Of a stretch of DNA of 41,888 nt, positions 8,368-15,691 are shown piece after piece; the first letter of the stretch is position 1, and every line of letters starts with the position of its first letter. A program made the position numbers and the translations under genes. The stretch is from contig JBAXHO010000005.1 in assembly GCA_037138855.1 (NCBI GenBank), positions 1 through 41,888 of the forward strand, given 5' to 3'. A model generated the notes under the pieces. The model was not told the DNA's origin. It ran no database searches and saw nothing but the letters and a program-made list of their open reading frames with translations. The stretch is from JBAXHO01 sp037138855 (GTDB lineage: Bacteria > Patescibacteriota > Dojkabacteria > B142 > OLB20).

Positions 8368-8405
8368 TTAAATATTAAATATTAAAGATTAAAGATTAAA
8401 GATTA
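8364..8405. repeat. Six-copy heptamer array AAGATTA/AATATTA
   Basis: The units AAGATTA, AATATTA twice and AAGATTA three times run in perfect 7-bp register, overlapping the end of the 33-bp inverted repeat by 4 bp. Confidence 0.85.
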
Positions 8406-8440
8406 ACTAGCTAGAAGCATCGAGTTACGACATTTTATTT

Positions 8441-8471
8441 CCGATCACCGATGACCGGTCACCGATCACCG
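8441..8471. repeat. 7-bp repeat run, CCGATCA family
   Basis: CCGATCA, CCGATGA, CCGGTCA, CCGATCA and CCG run in register and end 9 bp before the ATG chosen for the first pilin gene. The same family, same orientation, is at 26356-26390, also just upstream of a start codon (map). Confidence 0.88.
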
Positions 8472-8480
8472 TTTCAACCA

Positions 8481-8927
8481 ATGAGCAAATCATTTCGTTT
8501 AAAAGCATTTACCTTAGTTGAAATCCTGTTAACCATCAGTTTATTTGTGATTATGCTCAGTTTTACTCTGCCGGCATATGTAAATTATCAAAATAGAGTC
8601 GATTTGGATGCTGCTGTCACGCTCACAGCTCAGGCAATCAGAACAGCAGTGACGCTTTCGGATGCTTCATATGGTGATACGAATTGGGGGGTACATCTGA
8701 CAACGAGTGGAGTGACATTATTTAAAGGAACAACCTATGCGACCAGGGATACTACTGAGGATCAGTTATATTCCTTTCCAAGAACAACAACGATAGGTGG
8801 AATCAATGATATTACTTTTTCACGGCTTTATGGTTTACCTTCGCAAACAGGTTCGATTACTTTTAATGTTAATAGTTTAAATACACAGATCACCTTAAAT
8901 GGCAAAAGTCAGATTCAATATCAATAA
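8481..8927 (+). CDS. Minor prepilin, FimT/GspH-like
   Basis: With the start at 8481 this is a 148-residue prepilin with the class III leader MSKSFRLKA/FTLVE: cleavage after Ala9, mature Phe1 and Glu5, then a hydrophobic helix (ILLTISLFVIMLSF). I prefer this ATG to an in-frame ATG at 8451, because the extra ten codons would come from the CCGATCA repeat. The -1 residue is Ala rather than the usual Gly; prepilin peptidases of some systems tolerate this. The rest is a Thr/Ser-rich beta domain resembling minor pilins. It overlaps the next gene by 29 bp. Confidence 0.82.
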   Translation: MSKSFRLKAFTLVEILLTISLFVIMLSFTLPAYVNYQNRVDLDAAVTLTAQAIRTAVTLSDASYGDTNWGVHLTTSGVTLFKGTTYATRDTTEDQLYSFPRTTTIGGINDITFSRLYGLPSQTGSITFNVNSLNTQITLNGKSQIQYQ

Positions 8928-10320
8928 AATTACAGCAGGTTTTAGTTCAATTGAAGTATTATTAGCAATTTCCATTTTTGCGCTGCTTTCTTTGGGAGTT
9001 GCTTCTGCTTTAGCTTATGGCGTGCAAAGTACTGCTGATCAATCAAAAAATATTTCTGCAAATTATCTGGCAAATGAAAATATCGAAGCTGTATCCAATA
9101 TTTCAGAACCTAATTTCGCAACTCTCACCAATGGCGATTTTCATATTACTACTTCTGGTAATACTTGGGGTCTCGTCAGTGGAGCAGAAACCATCTATGG
9201 CTACACACGCAAATTAACTATTGCCAATGGACCTGATCTTAATACTAAACAAGTAACCAGTCAGGTCAGTTGGGTGAATGGTACGCAAACCAAAACTGTG
9301 ACATTAGTAAAATATTTAACTAATTGGAAAAGATCTGTTGCTGTTGCTGGAAATTGGGCTCTAGCTACCAGAGAATGGACGACCAATGTCAGCACAGCTA
9401 CGCCGGTTTCTGTAAGAGCTTTAGGGACTACCTATGCTGTAGTAATTTATGGCTCAGGAGCAACTAATTTTGTTGTTTACAATTATTCTAATCCAGCCGC
9501 CATTACAGTTGCATCATCTTTAGCACTACCTGCGACATTAATTGATTTATATCTTGACGGCAATTATGCATATGTTACTAGCAGTGCCAATGCTAGTGAA
9601 TTCATGGTAATAAATTTGTCTACTCCTACTGCAGCTGCCTTAATTGGTACGGTTGATTTGGCGGGAAGTACAGATCCAACTAGGATAAGCGTCAGTGGCA
9701 ATATTGTGGCGGTCGGGAGGCAAAATAATGGTGGTACTAACGAAGTGGCATTTATTAATGTAGCTACCAAAAATTCACCTGTTTTAATAAGAGAAATTAC
9801 CAATTTAAATATTGCAGCTAATGATGTCTATATCAATGGTAATTATTTATATATCGCTACATCTACTACTACCAGAGAAATTGTAGTTTATAATATCACT
9901 AATATTTTAACTACTAATCCAGTCTGGTTAACCGATTTTGATCTTTCTGGCAATAATACAGCTACTCACCTTGCTTATGGTAATGGCAGCTTGTTTGTAT
10001 ATTATTCTGGAACTGGCAATATTCGTGTCGTGACGTTGCCTACAGCGACTACTTTTACAGAAGTTGCTACCATGATTCATGGGACTATAGTATATGAAAT
10101 GGATTATGTCGATACTTTAAAATACCTTTTTGTTGCTTCCAGCACAGGGACAAAACAGTTTGCAGTATATAATGTTGCTACTCCGGCATCACCTTCTCTT
10201 GTAATTGGACTTAATAATACAACTCTTTTTGGATTAGACTATTTACCAGTTGCTGATAAAGTTTTAGGTATTGGAAATACAGGTGGTAATAGTTCCTTAC
10301 AGGTTTTTAAACCAAATTAA
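8899..10320 (+). CDS. Prepilin fused to a seven-bladed beta-propeller, probable pilus-tip adhesin
   Basis: This 473-residue protein begins with a class III signal, ITAG/FSSIE, cleaved after Gly14, with Glu at mature position 5 and hydrophobic helix 20-40. Residues 45-145 look like a PilV-type pilin domain. From about residue 170 to the end I count seven similar units of about 40 residues, each with a strand such as NDVYINGNYLYIATS followed by IVVYNITN, as in LVIVD-type propeller repeats. A closed seven-bladed propeller displayed by a minor pilin suits adhesion to a surface or host cell (inference). It overlaps the upstream pilin by 29 bp and shares one base with the next gene. Confidence 0.85.
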   Translation: MAKVRFNINKITAGFSSIEVLLAISIFALLSLGVASALAYGVQSTADQSKNISANYLANENIEAVSNISEPNFATLTNGDFHITTSGNTWGLVSGAETIYGYTRKLTIANGPDLNTKQVTSQVSWVNGTQTKTVTLVKYLTNWKRSVAVAGNWALATREWTTNVSTATPVSVRALGTTYAVVIYGSGATNFVVYNYSNPAAITVASSLALPATLIDLYLDGNYAYVTSSANASEFMVINLSTPTAAALIGTVDLAGSTDPTRISVSGNIVAVGRQNNGGTNEVAFINVATKNSPVLIREITNLNIAANDVYINGNYLYIATSTTTREIVVYNITNILTTNPVWLTDFDLSGNNTATHLAYGNGSLFVYYSGTGNIRVVTLPTATTFTEVATMIHGTIVYEMDYVDTLKYLFVASSTGTKQFAVYNVATPASPSLVIGLNNTTLFGLDYLPVADKVLGIGNTGGNSSLQVFKPN

Positions 10321-10835
10321 TGTTTAAAGTTAGTGTAAAAAATTTTAAAGCGTTTTCCCTGATCGAAGTTCTCTTGAATTTGGGTATTGTTGCTTTATTT
10401 ATGGTGGCGATTACTTTATATTTTAATCTCCTCCTTAATGCCAATATGAAAAATAAAGCAATTTCGGAAGTGAATCAGGAAGGTATGCAAATTATCCTCA
10501 TCCTCAATCAGGCGATGCGCGATGCAAATGCAGTTTCGATTCCTGGAGCTGCCTTGACTTTGCCCAATGCTCAGCTTGCTTCCACAGTAGTTGGTCTTAA
10601 TCCCACGATAATCAATTTGTCAGGCACTAATTTACAAATCAAAGAAGGCCCAAGTGCATATGTGATCCTCAATTCTAATCGAGTCCAAGTTAGTGCGCTT
10701 AGCTTTACTAATGTGGGTATTACTAATTCTAAGGGGAGTATCAAATATCAGTTTACACTAACATATGTCAATCCAGATAATAAAAGTCAATTAAGATATC
10801 AAAAAACTTTTTATGATAGTGCGACGCTCAGATAA
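10320..10835 (+). CDS. Minor prepilin, PilV/PilW-like
   Basis: This 171-residue prepilin has leader MFKVSVKNFKA/FSLIE, cleavage after Ala11, Glu at mature position 5 and a hydrophobic helix VLLNLGIVALFMVAITLYF. The C-terminal beta-rich domain carries no cysteines. Start and upstream stop share a base (TAATG), and it overlaps the next gene by 23 bp, so the four prepilins are translated as a coupled set. It probably belongs to the priming complex at the pilus tip, as minor pilins do in other systems. Confidence 0.82.
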   Translation: MFKVSVKNFKAFSLIEVLLNLGIVALFMVAITLYFNLLLNANMKNKAISEVNQEGMQIILILNQAMRDANAVSIPGAALTLPNAQLASTVVGLNPTIINLSGTNLQIKEGPSAYVILNSNRVQVSALSFTNVGITNSKGSIKYQFTLTYVNPDNKSQLRYQKTFYDSATLR

Positions 10836-11214
10836 CTTAAAAGGATTTGCGACAATTACTACAGTATTAATTCTCTGTATTGTTTCTGCAGCTATTCTTA
10901 GCACTGTATTAATTGTTTCGATAGAGCAGGGGGTAACTCATAAAGCAGTCCGTGATTCGATGTATGCCAGGCATCTTGCTGAGTCGTGTGCAGAAGTTGC
11001 AGTCAGTAAAGTAAAAGCAGACTTAACCTATACCGGTAATGAAAATTTAACAATTGGTAATGGCACTTGTAAAATTGAAATTATTTCTGGTTCGGGTAAT
11101 ACAAATAGAACGATTTTAACTACAGCAACATATAACCAGGCAACGAGGAAAGTGAGAGTGATAATTGCCACCGTAAATCCGTTATCAGTGATTACTACCT
11201 GGGAGGATTATTGA
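10813..11214 (+). CDS. Minor prepilin, PilX/GspK-like, lacking Glu5
   Basis: This 133-residue protein has the leader RRSDNLKG/FATIT followed by the hydrophobic helix TVLILCIVSAAILSTVLIV. Cleavage would follow Gly11. Mature residue 5 is Thr16 instead of Glu, a property shared with GspK/PilX-type components thought to sit at the very tip, where no Glu5 pairing is needed. The motif ARHLAESCAEVAVSK after the helix is typical of PilX-like proteins. A Cys pair (LAESC and NGTC) may form a disulphide. It ends the overlapping four-gene pilin cluster. Confidence 0.8.
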   Translation: MIVRRSDNLKGFATITTVLILCIVSAAILSTVLIVSIEQGVTHKAVRDSMYARHLAESCAEVAVSKVKADLTYTGNENLTIGNGTCKIEIISGSGNTNRTILTTATYNQATRKVRVIIATVNPLSVITTWEDY

Positions 11215-11232
11215 TTGGAAATTGAATTGCTC

Positions 11233-11274
11233 GAAACTCGAAACTCGGAAGAAGGAGAACGAAATTTGAAAAAG
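11233..11274. repeat. Short 7-bp repeat run, GAAACTC family
   Basis: GAAACTC twice, then GGAAGAA, GGAGAAC, GAAATTT and GAAAAAG, in register. The family is weak apart from the first two units. Confidence 0.6.
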
Positions 11275-11300
11275 TATTTAGTTTAGTTACAATTTATTTA

Positions 11301-11330
11301 CCAGCTACCAGCTACCAGCTACCAGCTACC
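11301..11330. repeat. Four-copy heptamer array CCAGCTA
   Basis: Four perfect CCAGCTA units plus CC end only 4 bp before the ATG at 11335. Copy-number change would therefore move the start relative to any upstream signal in 7-bp steps. Confidence 0.92.
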
Positions 11331-11334
11331 AAAT

Positions 11335-11796
11335 ATGGAACGCATATCATTTTTTAACCAATCAGCTTTACCATTTTCACACTTGAATTATTCCAAGTAT
11401 TTGCGCTTGATTTTGGTTGTTGTATTTGTCTGGGTATTGTTATGGTGGAAAATTAATCCAGGTAAGATCTTCGCTGATTCCAGAGACGTTGTCAGGATGA
11501 ATCAACTCAAGCAAGTAATGGATGCAATTACCATTTATCAGGTAAGCACCGGGAATGATTTGGTGAAAGCATTGAGTATACCGGGTTGTGATCAACCACA
11601 AGTAATCGGTACTGGGAAAACTACAATTGATCTTCAAAAACAGCTGACAGCTGAGTATCTTGATGTTATGCCTTTTGATCCCTTACATGGGACTACTGCA
11701 AATACTGGCTACACCATTTGCCAGACAGAATTTAAACGTTTGAAATTAACGGCAATTTATGCTGAAAGTAAAATTCAGATTTCCCTAATCCGCTGA
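11335..11796 (+). CDS. Pilin-like membrane protein without a cleavable leader
   Basis: This 153-residue protein has an N-terminal cytoplasmic segment, one membrane helix (about 23-40, RLILVVVFVWVLLWW) and then a pilin-like domain: SRDVVRMNQLKQVMDAITIYQ resembles the alpha-1 C-terminal half of type IV pilins and pseudopilins, and EYLDVMPFDPLHG with a later GYTIC resembles the pilin C-terminal DP loop. Cys85 and Cys129 could form a disulphide. There is no G/FxxxE leader, so it should stay membrane-anchored rather than polymerise. It may be a chaperone, decoy or static subunit for the pilus (inference). The gene follows a CCAGCTA array by 4 bp. Confidence 0.68.
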   Translation: MERISFFNQSALPFSHLNYSKYLRLILVVVFVWVLLWWKINPGKIFADSRDVVRMNQLKQVMDAITIYQVSTGNDLVKALSIPGCDQPQVIGTGKTTIDLQKQLTAEYLDVMPFDPLHGTTANTGYTICQTEFKRLKLTAIYAESKIQISLIR

Positions 11797-11829
11797 TGAC
11801 GAATTAAACCAATTTACATTCTTAATTAT

Positions 11830-11901
11830 TAATCAGTTAATCTGTTAATTTTTAGTCTTTAATTTTGTTAACCCGTTAATTTGTTAATATTTTTAATCTT
11901 T
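11830..11901. repeat. 8-bp-period TTAAT-rich repeat run
   Basis: Units such as CAGTTAAT, CTGTTAAT, TTTTAGTC, TTTAATTT, TGTTAACC and CGTTAATT repeat with a step of about 8 bp. This run contains the right copy of the 33-bp inverted repeat and leads into the double-hairpin element at 11902. Together with the fusA promoter these fill the 307-bp spacer before fusA. Confidence 0.65.
11856..11888 (-). repeat. 33-bp inverted repeat, right copy, downstream of pilin cassette
   Basis: Exact reverse complement of 8335-8367, checked base by base. It lies 60 bp past the stop of the last pilin-like gene. Confidence 0.85.
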
Positions 11902-11934
11902 TTAAGCCAAAGGCTTACCAGCCTATGGCTGGAA
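11902..11934 (+). repeat. Double-hairpin palindromic element, copy 1
   Basis: The element is two adjacent stem-loops: AAGCC-AAA-GGCTT, one A, then CCAGCC-TAT-GGCTGG. Near-identical copies are at 39858-39890 (same strand) and 41838-41869 (opposite strand). It is preceded by ATCTTTTT, as is copy 3. Its size and form recall REP-type palindromes, but no REP-associated transposase gene is in the window. Confidence 0.8.
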
Positions 11935-12039
11935 TTACTTTAATTCATCATTCTCTTACATTAAGCCTGAATCTCTATTTACTTTTTGGGTAAAATTTAA
12001 TAAGATTGTTTTGCTTTTACATTGAAAGTAGTAATTTGT

Positions 12040-12068
12040 TTGCTGCAAAAATTTTTTTCATGTAAAAT
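12040..12068 (+). promoter_or_regulatory. Candidate fusA promoter, TTGCTG-17-TAAAAT
   Basis: TTGCTG (12040-12045) and TAAAAT (12063-12068) are 17 bp apart; the start point would lie near 12075, 29 nt before the ATG. The 9-mer GTTTGCTGC around the -35 is repeated in the tuf leader at the matching position, which supports a shared promoter type. Confidence 0.55.
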
Positions 12069-12103
12069 TCCAAAAATACTTTAATTATTTTCATTTTGTC
12101 AAA

Positions 12104-14251
12104 ATGGCTAATAAGATTGACTATTCTGCAGTCAAAGATTTGCAGAATTACCGTAATATCGGGATCATTGCTCATGTAGATGCTGGTAAAACTACCACTA
12201 CAGAAAGAATCCTTTACTATACTGGAAAGAAACATAACATTGGTGAAGTACACGATGGTGCTGCTGATATGGATTTCATGGATCAGGAAAAAGAACGTGG
12301 AATCACTATTCAGTCTGCAGCCACTACTTGCTTTTGGACATTAAATGAGGTTTTACATCGGATTAATATCATTGATACACCAGGGCATGTTGACTTTACT
12401 GCAGAAGTTGAACGTTCACTGCGAGTGCTTGATGGTGCTGTAGTTGTTTTTGATGGCAAGATGGGCGTAGAGCCACAATCTAGCAAAGTTTGGGGGCAGG
12501 CAGATAAATATAATGTACCGAGACTTTGTTTTATCAATAAATTAAATCTGATTGGTGGTGATTTTGAAATGAGTTTAAAATCAATTCAAGATGAACTAAA
12601 TCCTCATGCTGTAGCAATTACATATCCACTTGGTAAAGAACATTATTTAAAGGGATATATTGATTTGGTTACAATGATTGCCTATGAATATGCAGATGAA
12701 GAAAAACAAGATTTCAAAGAAGTGGAAATTCCTCAGGACATCAAAGCAAGGGTCGACGAACTACATGAAGAACTTGTAGAAAAAGTTGCTGAAGCTGATG
12801 ATCAATTGATGGAAAAATATTTAGAAGATGGTGTTTTAGAAATTAATGAAATTTATACTGCTATTCGTATTCATACTTTAGCTAGAAAAATTTTTCCAGT
12901 AATGGGGGGAGATTCACGAATGGCAGATACCAAAATTATTTTGGATAATGTTTGTCGATATTTGCCTTCTCCTTTTCAAAAAGTTTATCGCTATGAAGAT
13001 AAAGAAAAAGATGAAATTCAGGAACATGTAGGAAAAGTAATTGGGATCAATCCCGATACTAGAGAAATTCAAAATTTCGAGGCCAAGGATAGCAATCCAT
13101 TTATTGGCTTAGTTTTTAAAGTAGCAGTAGATCCTCATGTCGGTCAGCTTACTTTTGTGAGAATTTATTCCGGTACATTAAATGCAGGTAGTTTCGTTTT
13201 CAATAGTTCCAGAGACAAAAAAGAGCGTATTGGTCGTGTACTTCTCATGCATGCCAATGACCGTGAAGATATTTCTGCAGCCAGAGCTGGTGATATTGTC
13301 GGTATTGTGGGACTTAAGGAATCATATACTGGAAACACAATTTGTGATAAAGATCATCCAGTTGTCCTGGAAAGTATTGATTTTCCAGATGCTGTAGTTA
13401 GTCTAGCAATTGAGCCTAAAACCAAGTCTGATCAGGAAAAGATGGGAGAGGCTTTACGGAAATTAATGCAGGAAGATCCTACTTTCAAAGCTGAGACCAA
13501 TGTCGAAACCGGACAAACTATTATTTCCGGAATGGGAGAACTCCACCTGGATATTAAGATGGATATTATGAAGCGTACATATGGTATTGAAGTTACAGCA
13601 GGTGAGCCACAAGTAGCATACAAAGAAACTGTCAGTCAAAAAGTCGAGCATCGGGAAATTCATAAAAAACAAACAGGAGGTGCTGGACAATTTGCTGATA
13701 TTGTCATTGTAATGGAACCATTAAAACAAGGTGAAGGTTATAAATTTGTTAATGCAATTAAAGGAGGATCTATTCCTACTGAATTTATTCCTTCTGTCGA
13801 TAAAGGAATTCAGCAGACTCTCAAAAGTGGTGTACTTGGTGGATTTCCTGTAGTAGATATCCAGGTGACTTTAATTGATGGATCCTATCATGAAGTGGAC
13901 TCCAATACCGATACATTTAGAATTTGTGGTTCCAAAGCATTTAAGGCTGCGATGAGATTAGCTAAACCAATTTTGTTAGAGCCAATTATGAAAGTAGATG
14001 TTTCCACTCCTGATGAATTTACTGGAGATGTGACTGGATCACTTTCATCCAAACGTGGTATGATCAAAGGCATGCAGCCCAAAGGTAAGTCACAGCTCAT
14101 TACAGCACTGGTTCCATTATCCAAGTTATTTGGTTATGTTGGTGAAATGCGTTCTCTTACCAAAGGCAAGGCTACTCCAATTATGGAGTTTGATCATTAT
14201 GAAAAAGTTCCTGAAGGTTTAGTTTCTGAAGCATTAGGTATTAAAAAGTAA
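12104..14251 (+). CDS. fusA: Elongation factor G
   Basis: This 715-residue translocase moves tRNA and mRNA through the ribosome using GTP. The G domain has P-loop AHVDAGKTT (23-31), switch I RGITI (65-69) and DTPGH (91-95), followed by domains II-V; domain IV and V signatures include GGAGQFADI and DVTGSLSSKRG. Two guanine-recognition motifs are unusual: G4 is NKLN (145-148) where NKMD is expected, and the G5 position reads GGDS (268-271) where GSA is expected. rpsL and rpsG, often upstream, are not here; repeats and pilin genes precede it. A hairpin with a T tract follows at 14329-14366. Confidence 0.97.
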   Translation: MANKIDYSAVKDLQNYRNIGIIAHVDAGKTTTTERILYYTGKKHNIGEVHDGAADMDFMDQEKERGITIQSAATTCFWTLNEVLHRINIIDTPGHVDFTAEVERSLRVLDGAVVVFDGKMGVEPQSSKVWGQADKYNVPRLCFINKLNLIGGDFEMSLKSIQDELNPHAVAITYPLGKEHYLKGYIDLVTMIAYEYADEEKQDFKEVEIPQDIKARVDELHEELVEKVAEADDQLMEKYLEDGVLEINEIYTAIRIHTLARKIFPVMGGDSRMADTKIILDNVCRYLPSPFQKVYRYEDKEKDEIQEHVGKVIGINPDTREIQNFEAKDSNPFIGLVFKVAVDPHVGQLTFVRIYSGTLNAGSFVFNSSRDKKERIGRVLLMHANDREDISAARAGDIVGIVGLKESYTGNTICDKDHPVVLESIDFPDAVVSLAIEPKTKSDQEKMGEALRKLMQEDPTFKAETNVETGQTIISGMGELHLDIKMDIMKRTYGIEVTAGEPQVAYKETVSQKVEHREIHKKQTGGAGQFADIVIVMEPLKQGEGYKFVNAIKGGSIPTEFIPSVDKGIQQTLKSGVLGGFPVVDIQVTLIDGSYHEVDSNTDTFRICGSKAFKAAMRLAKPILLEPIMKVDVSTPDEFTGDVTGSLSSKRGMIKGMQPKGKSQLITALVPLSKLFGYVGEMRSLTKGKATPIMEFDHYEKVPEGLVSEALGIKK

Positions 14252-14328
14252 AAAAAATACTTAATTCATATTGCACTTAAGCAAGAAATTTGATATAAAG
14301 AGAGTTCAGAAAAACTATTTGTTCTTCT

Positions 14329-14366
14329 TTATATTTATTGCCTTTTTTCAATAAATATAATTTTTT
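14329..14366 (+). terminator. Intrinsic terminator between fusA and tuf
   Basis: A 12-bp AT-rich stem (14329-14340 with 14349-14360) with an 8-base pyrimidine loop is followed by six T. The stem is weak in GC, so it may be only partly efficient. Confidence 0.55.
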
Positions 14367-14369
14367 AGT

Positions 14370-14398
14370 TTGCTGCCCAGTAAGCTAGCAAATATATA
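14370..14398 (+). promoter_or_regulatory. Candidate tuf promoter, TTGCTG-17-TATATA
   Basis: TTGCTG (14370-14375), a 17-bp spacer and TATATA (14393-14398) place the start near 14405, 18 nt before the ATG. It lies directly behind the fusA terminator and shares the GTTTGCTGC 9-mer with the fusA promoter. Confidence 0.5.
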
Positions 14399-14422
14399 CA
14401 TTATTTATTTTAATATAAAAAC

Positions 14423-15619
14423 ATGGCAACTAAGGTATATGATAGAAAAAAGCCACATATCAATGTGGGAACTTTAGGTCATATTGATCATGGTAAGACT
14501 ACACTTACAGCAGCATTAATTGCATTTGCAAAAAGAAAAGGTTATGGTGCTTCAGAAAAAGGTTATGCAGAAATTGCAAAAGGTGGAGTTGTTCGTGATA
14601 AGAATAAAATTGTTACAGTACAGTCTTCTCATGTAGAATATGAATCAGCTACCAGACATTATGCTCATATTGACTGTCCAGGTCATAAAGATTACATCAA
14701 AAACATGATCACTGGTGCAGCTCAAATGGATGGTGCTATCCTCGTCGTCAGTGCAGCTGATGGCCCGATGCCTCAGACCAAAGAACATGTGATTTTAGCC
14801 CGTCAGGTAGGAGTTGATTATATCGTAGTCTTTGTAAACGTATTTGATGACAATATGGATGAAGAGCTTTTGATGCTCGTAGAAGAAGAAATCCGTGATA
14901 TTTTGAAAAAATACCAATATCCTGGTGATAAAATTAAAATTATCAAAGGAAGTGCGCTCAAAGGTTTAGAAGGTGGTGAAGAAGGCGATAAGACAATGCA
15001 GGAACTCATGGATGCTTTGGATACAGAAATTCCAGAACCAGTTCGTGATATTGATAAACCATTTTTAATGGCAGTTGAAGATGTATTCTCCATTGAAGGT
15101 CGTGGTACAGTAGCTACAGGTAGAATTGATCGTGGTAAGGTAAAAACAGGTGAAGTAGTAGATCAGGTTGGATTGATGGAAGATATTAAGCAGGTTACAG
15201 TTACCGGAGTGGAAATGTTCAATAAAACATTGGACTATGGTCAAGCTGGTGATAATGTAGGCTTATTACTTCGTGGTGTCAAAAGAGAAGAAGTTTTACG
15301 CGGTCAAATTCTTGCTAAATCTGGTTCTATCAAGCCACATACAGAATTTGAAGTTGAAGCTTACATCCTTAGTAAAGAAGAAGGCGGTCGTCACACAGCA
15401 TTTTTCACAGGATATAAACCACAGTTCTATATCAAAACAGCTGACATTACTGGTGAGGCTACTCTTCCAGAAGGTACAGAAATGGTTATGCCCGGTGATA
15501 ATGCTAAGTTTATTGTGAAGTTAGTAACACCGACTGCTATTGAGGAAAAAATGAGATTTGCAATTAGAGAAGGTGGTAAAACAGTAGGAGCAGGAGTGGT
15601 TACTAAAATTATCAAGTAA
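14423..15619 (+). CDS. tuf: Elongation factor Tu, divergent G domain
   Basis: This 398-residue factor delivers aminoacyl-tRNA to the ribosome. P-loop GHIDHGKTT (19-27), DCPGH (84-88), G5 GSAL (176-179) and domains II and III (GRGTVATGRI, GGRHTAFF, MVMPGDN, REGGKTVGAGVV) are clearly EF-Tu. The G domain is odd. G4 is NVFD (139-142) in place of NKCD, removing the Lys that packs on the guanine. Switch I lacks EEKARGITI: the region reads RDKNKIVTVQSS (58-69) with about two extra residues, though Thr65 aligns with the magnesium-binding Thr. DCPGHADY is DCPGHKDY. Whether this is the only EF-Tu of the cell cannot be told from the window. Confidence 0.95.
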   Translation: MATKVYDRKKPHINVGTLGHIDHGKTTLTAALIAFAKRKGYGASEKGYAEIAKGGVVRDKNKIVTVQSSHVEYESATRHYAHIDCPGHKDYIKNMITGAAQMDGAILVVSAADGPMPQTKEHVILARQVGVDYIVVFVNVFDDNMDEELLMLVEEEIRDILKKYQYPGDKIKIIKGSALKGLEGGEEGDKTMQELMDALDTEIPEPVRDIDKPFLMAVEDVFSIEGRGTVATGRIDRGKVKTGEVVDQVGLMEDIKQVTVTGVEMFNKTLDYGQAGDNVGLLLRGVKREEVLRGQILAKSGSIKPHTEFEVEAYILSKEEGGRHTAFFTGYKPQFYIKTADITGEATLPEGTEMVMPGDNAKFIVKLVTPTAIEEKMRFAIREGGKTVGAGVVTKIIK

Positions 15620-15632
15620 GTTTAATACAAAA

Positions 15633-15668
15633 TAGGAGACTAAATAAAATTAGTCTCCTAAATTTTTT
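15633..15668 (+). terminator. Strong intrinsic terminator after tuf
   Basis: A perfect 11-bp stem (15633-15643 with 15650-15660, core GGAGACT/AGTCTCC), loop ATAAAA, then AA and six T. It ends 23 bp before rpsJ, separating tuf from the S10 operon. Confidence 0.88.
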
Positions 15669-15673
15669 ATAAT
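15668..15673 (+). promoter_or_regulatory. Candidate -10 element for rpsJ
   Basis: A perfect TATAAT begins on the last T of the tuf terminator tract. No good -35 lies 16-18 bp upstream, because that position is the terminator stem, so this is tentative. Its start point would be about 12 nt before the rpsJ ATG. Confidence 0.3.
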
Positions 15674-15691
15674 TAATCAGCTCTTTGAAAG

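Noticed and set aside
8451..8480. Earlier in-frame ATG for the first pilin gene
   Set aside because: The ten extra codons are made of the CCGATCA repeat; the ATG at 8481 gives a normal short prepilin leader.
12015..12067. Long-range stem TTTTACAT/ATGTAAAA in the fusA leader as a riboswitch
   Set aside because: Only an 8-bp AT-rich stem with a 37-base loop overlapping the promoter; no known riboswitch core is seen.
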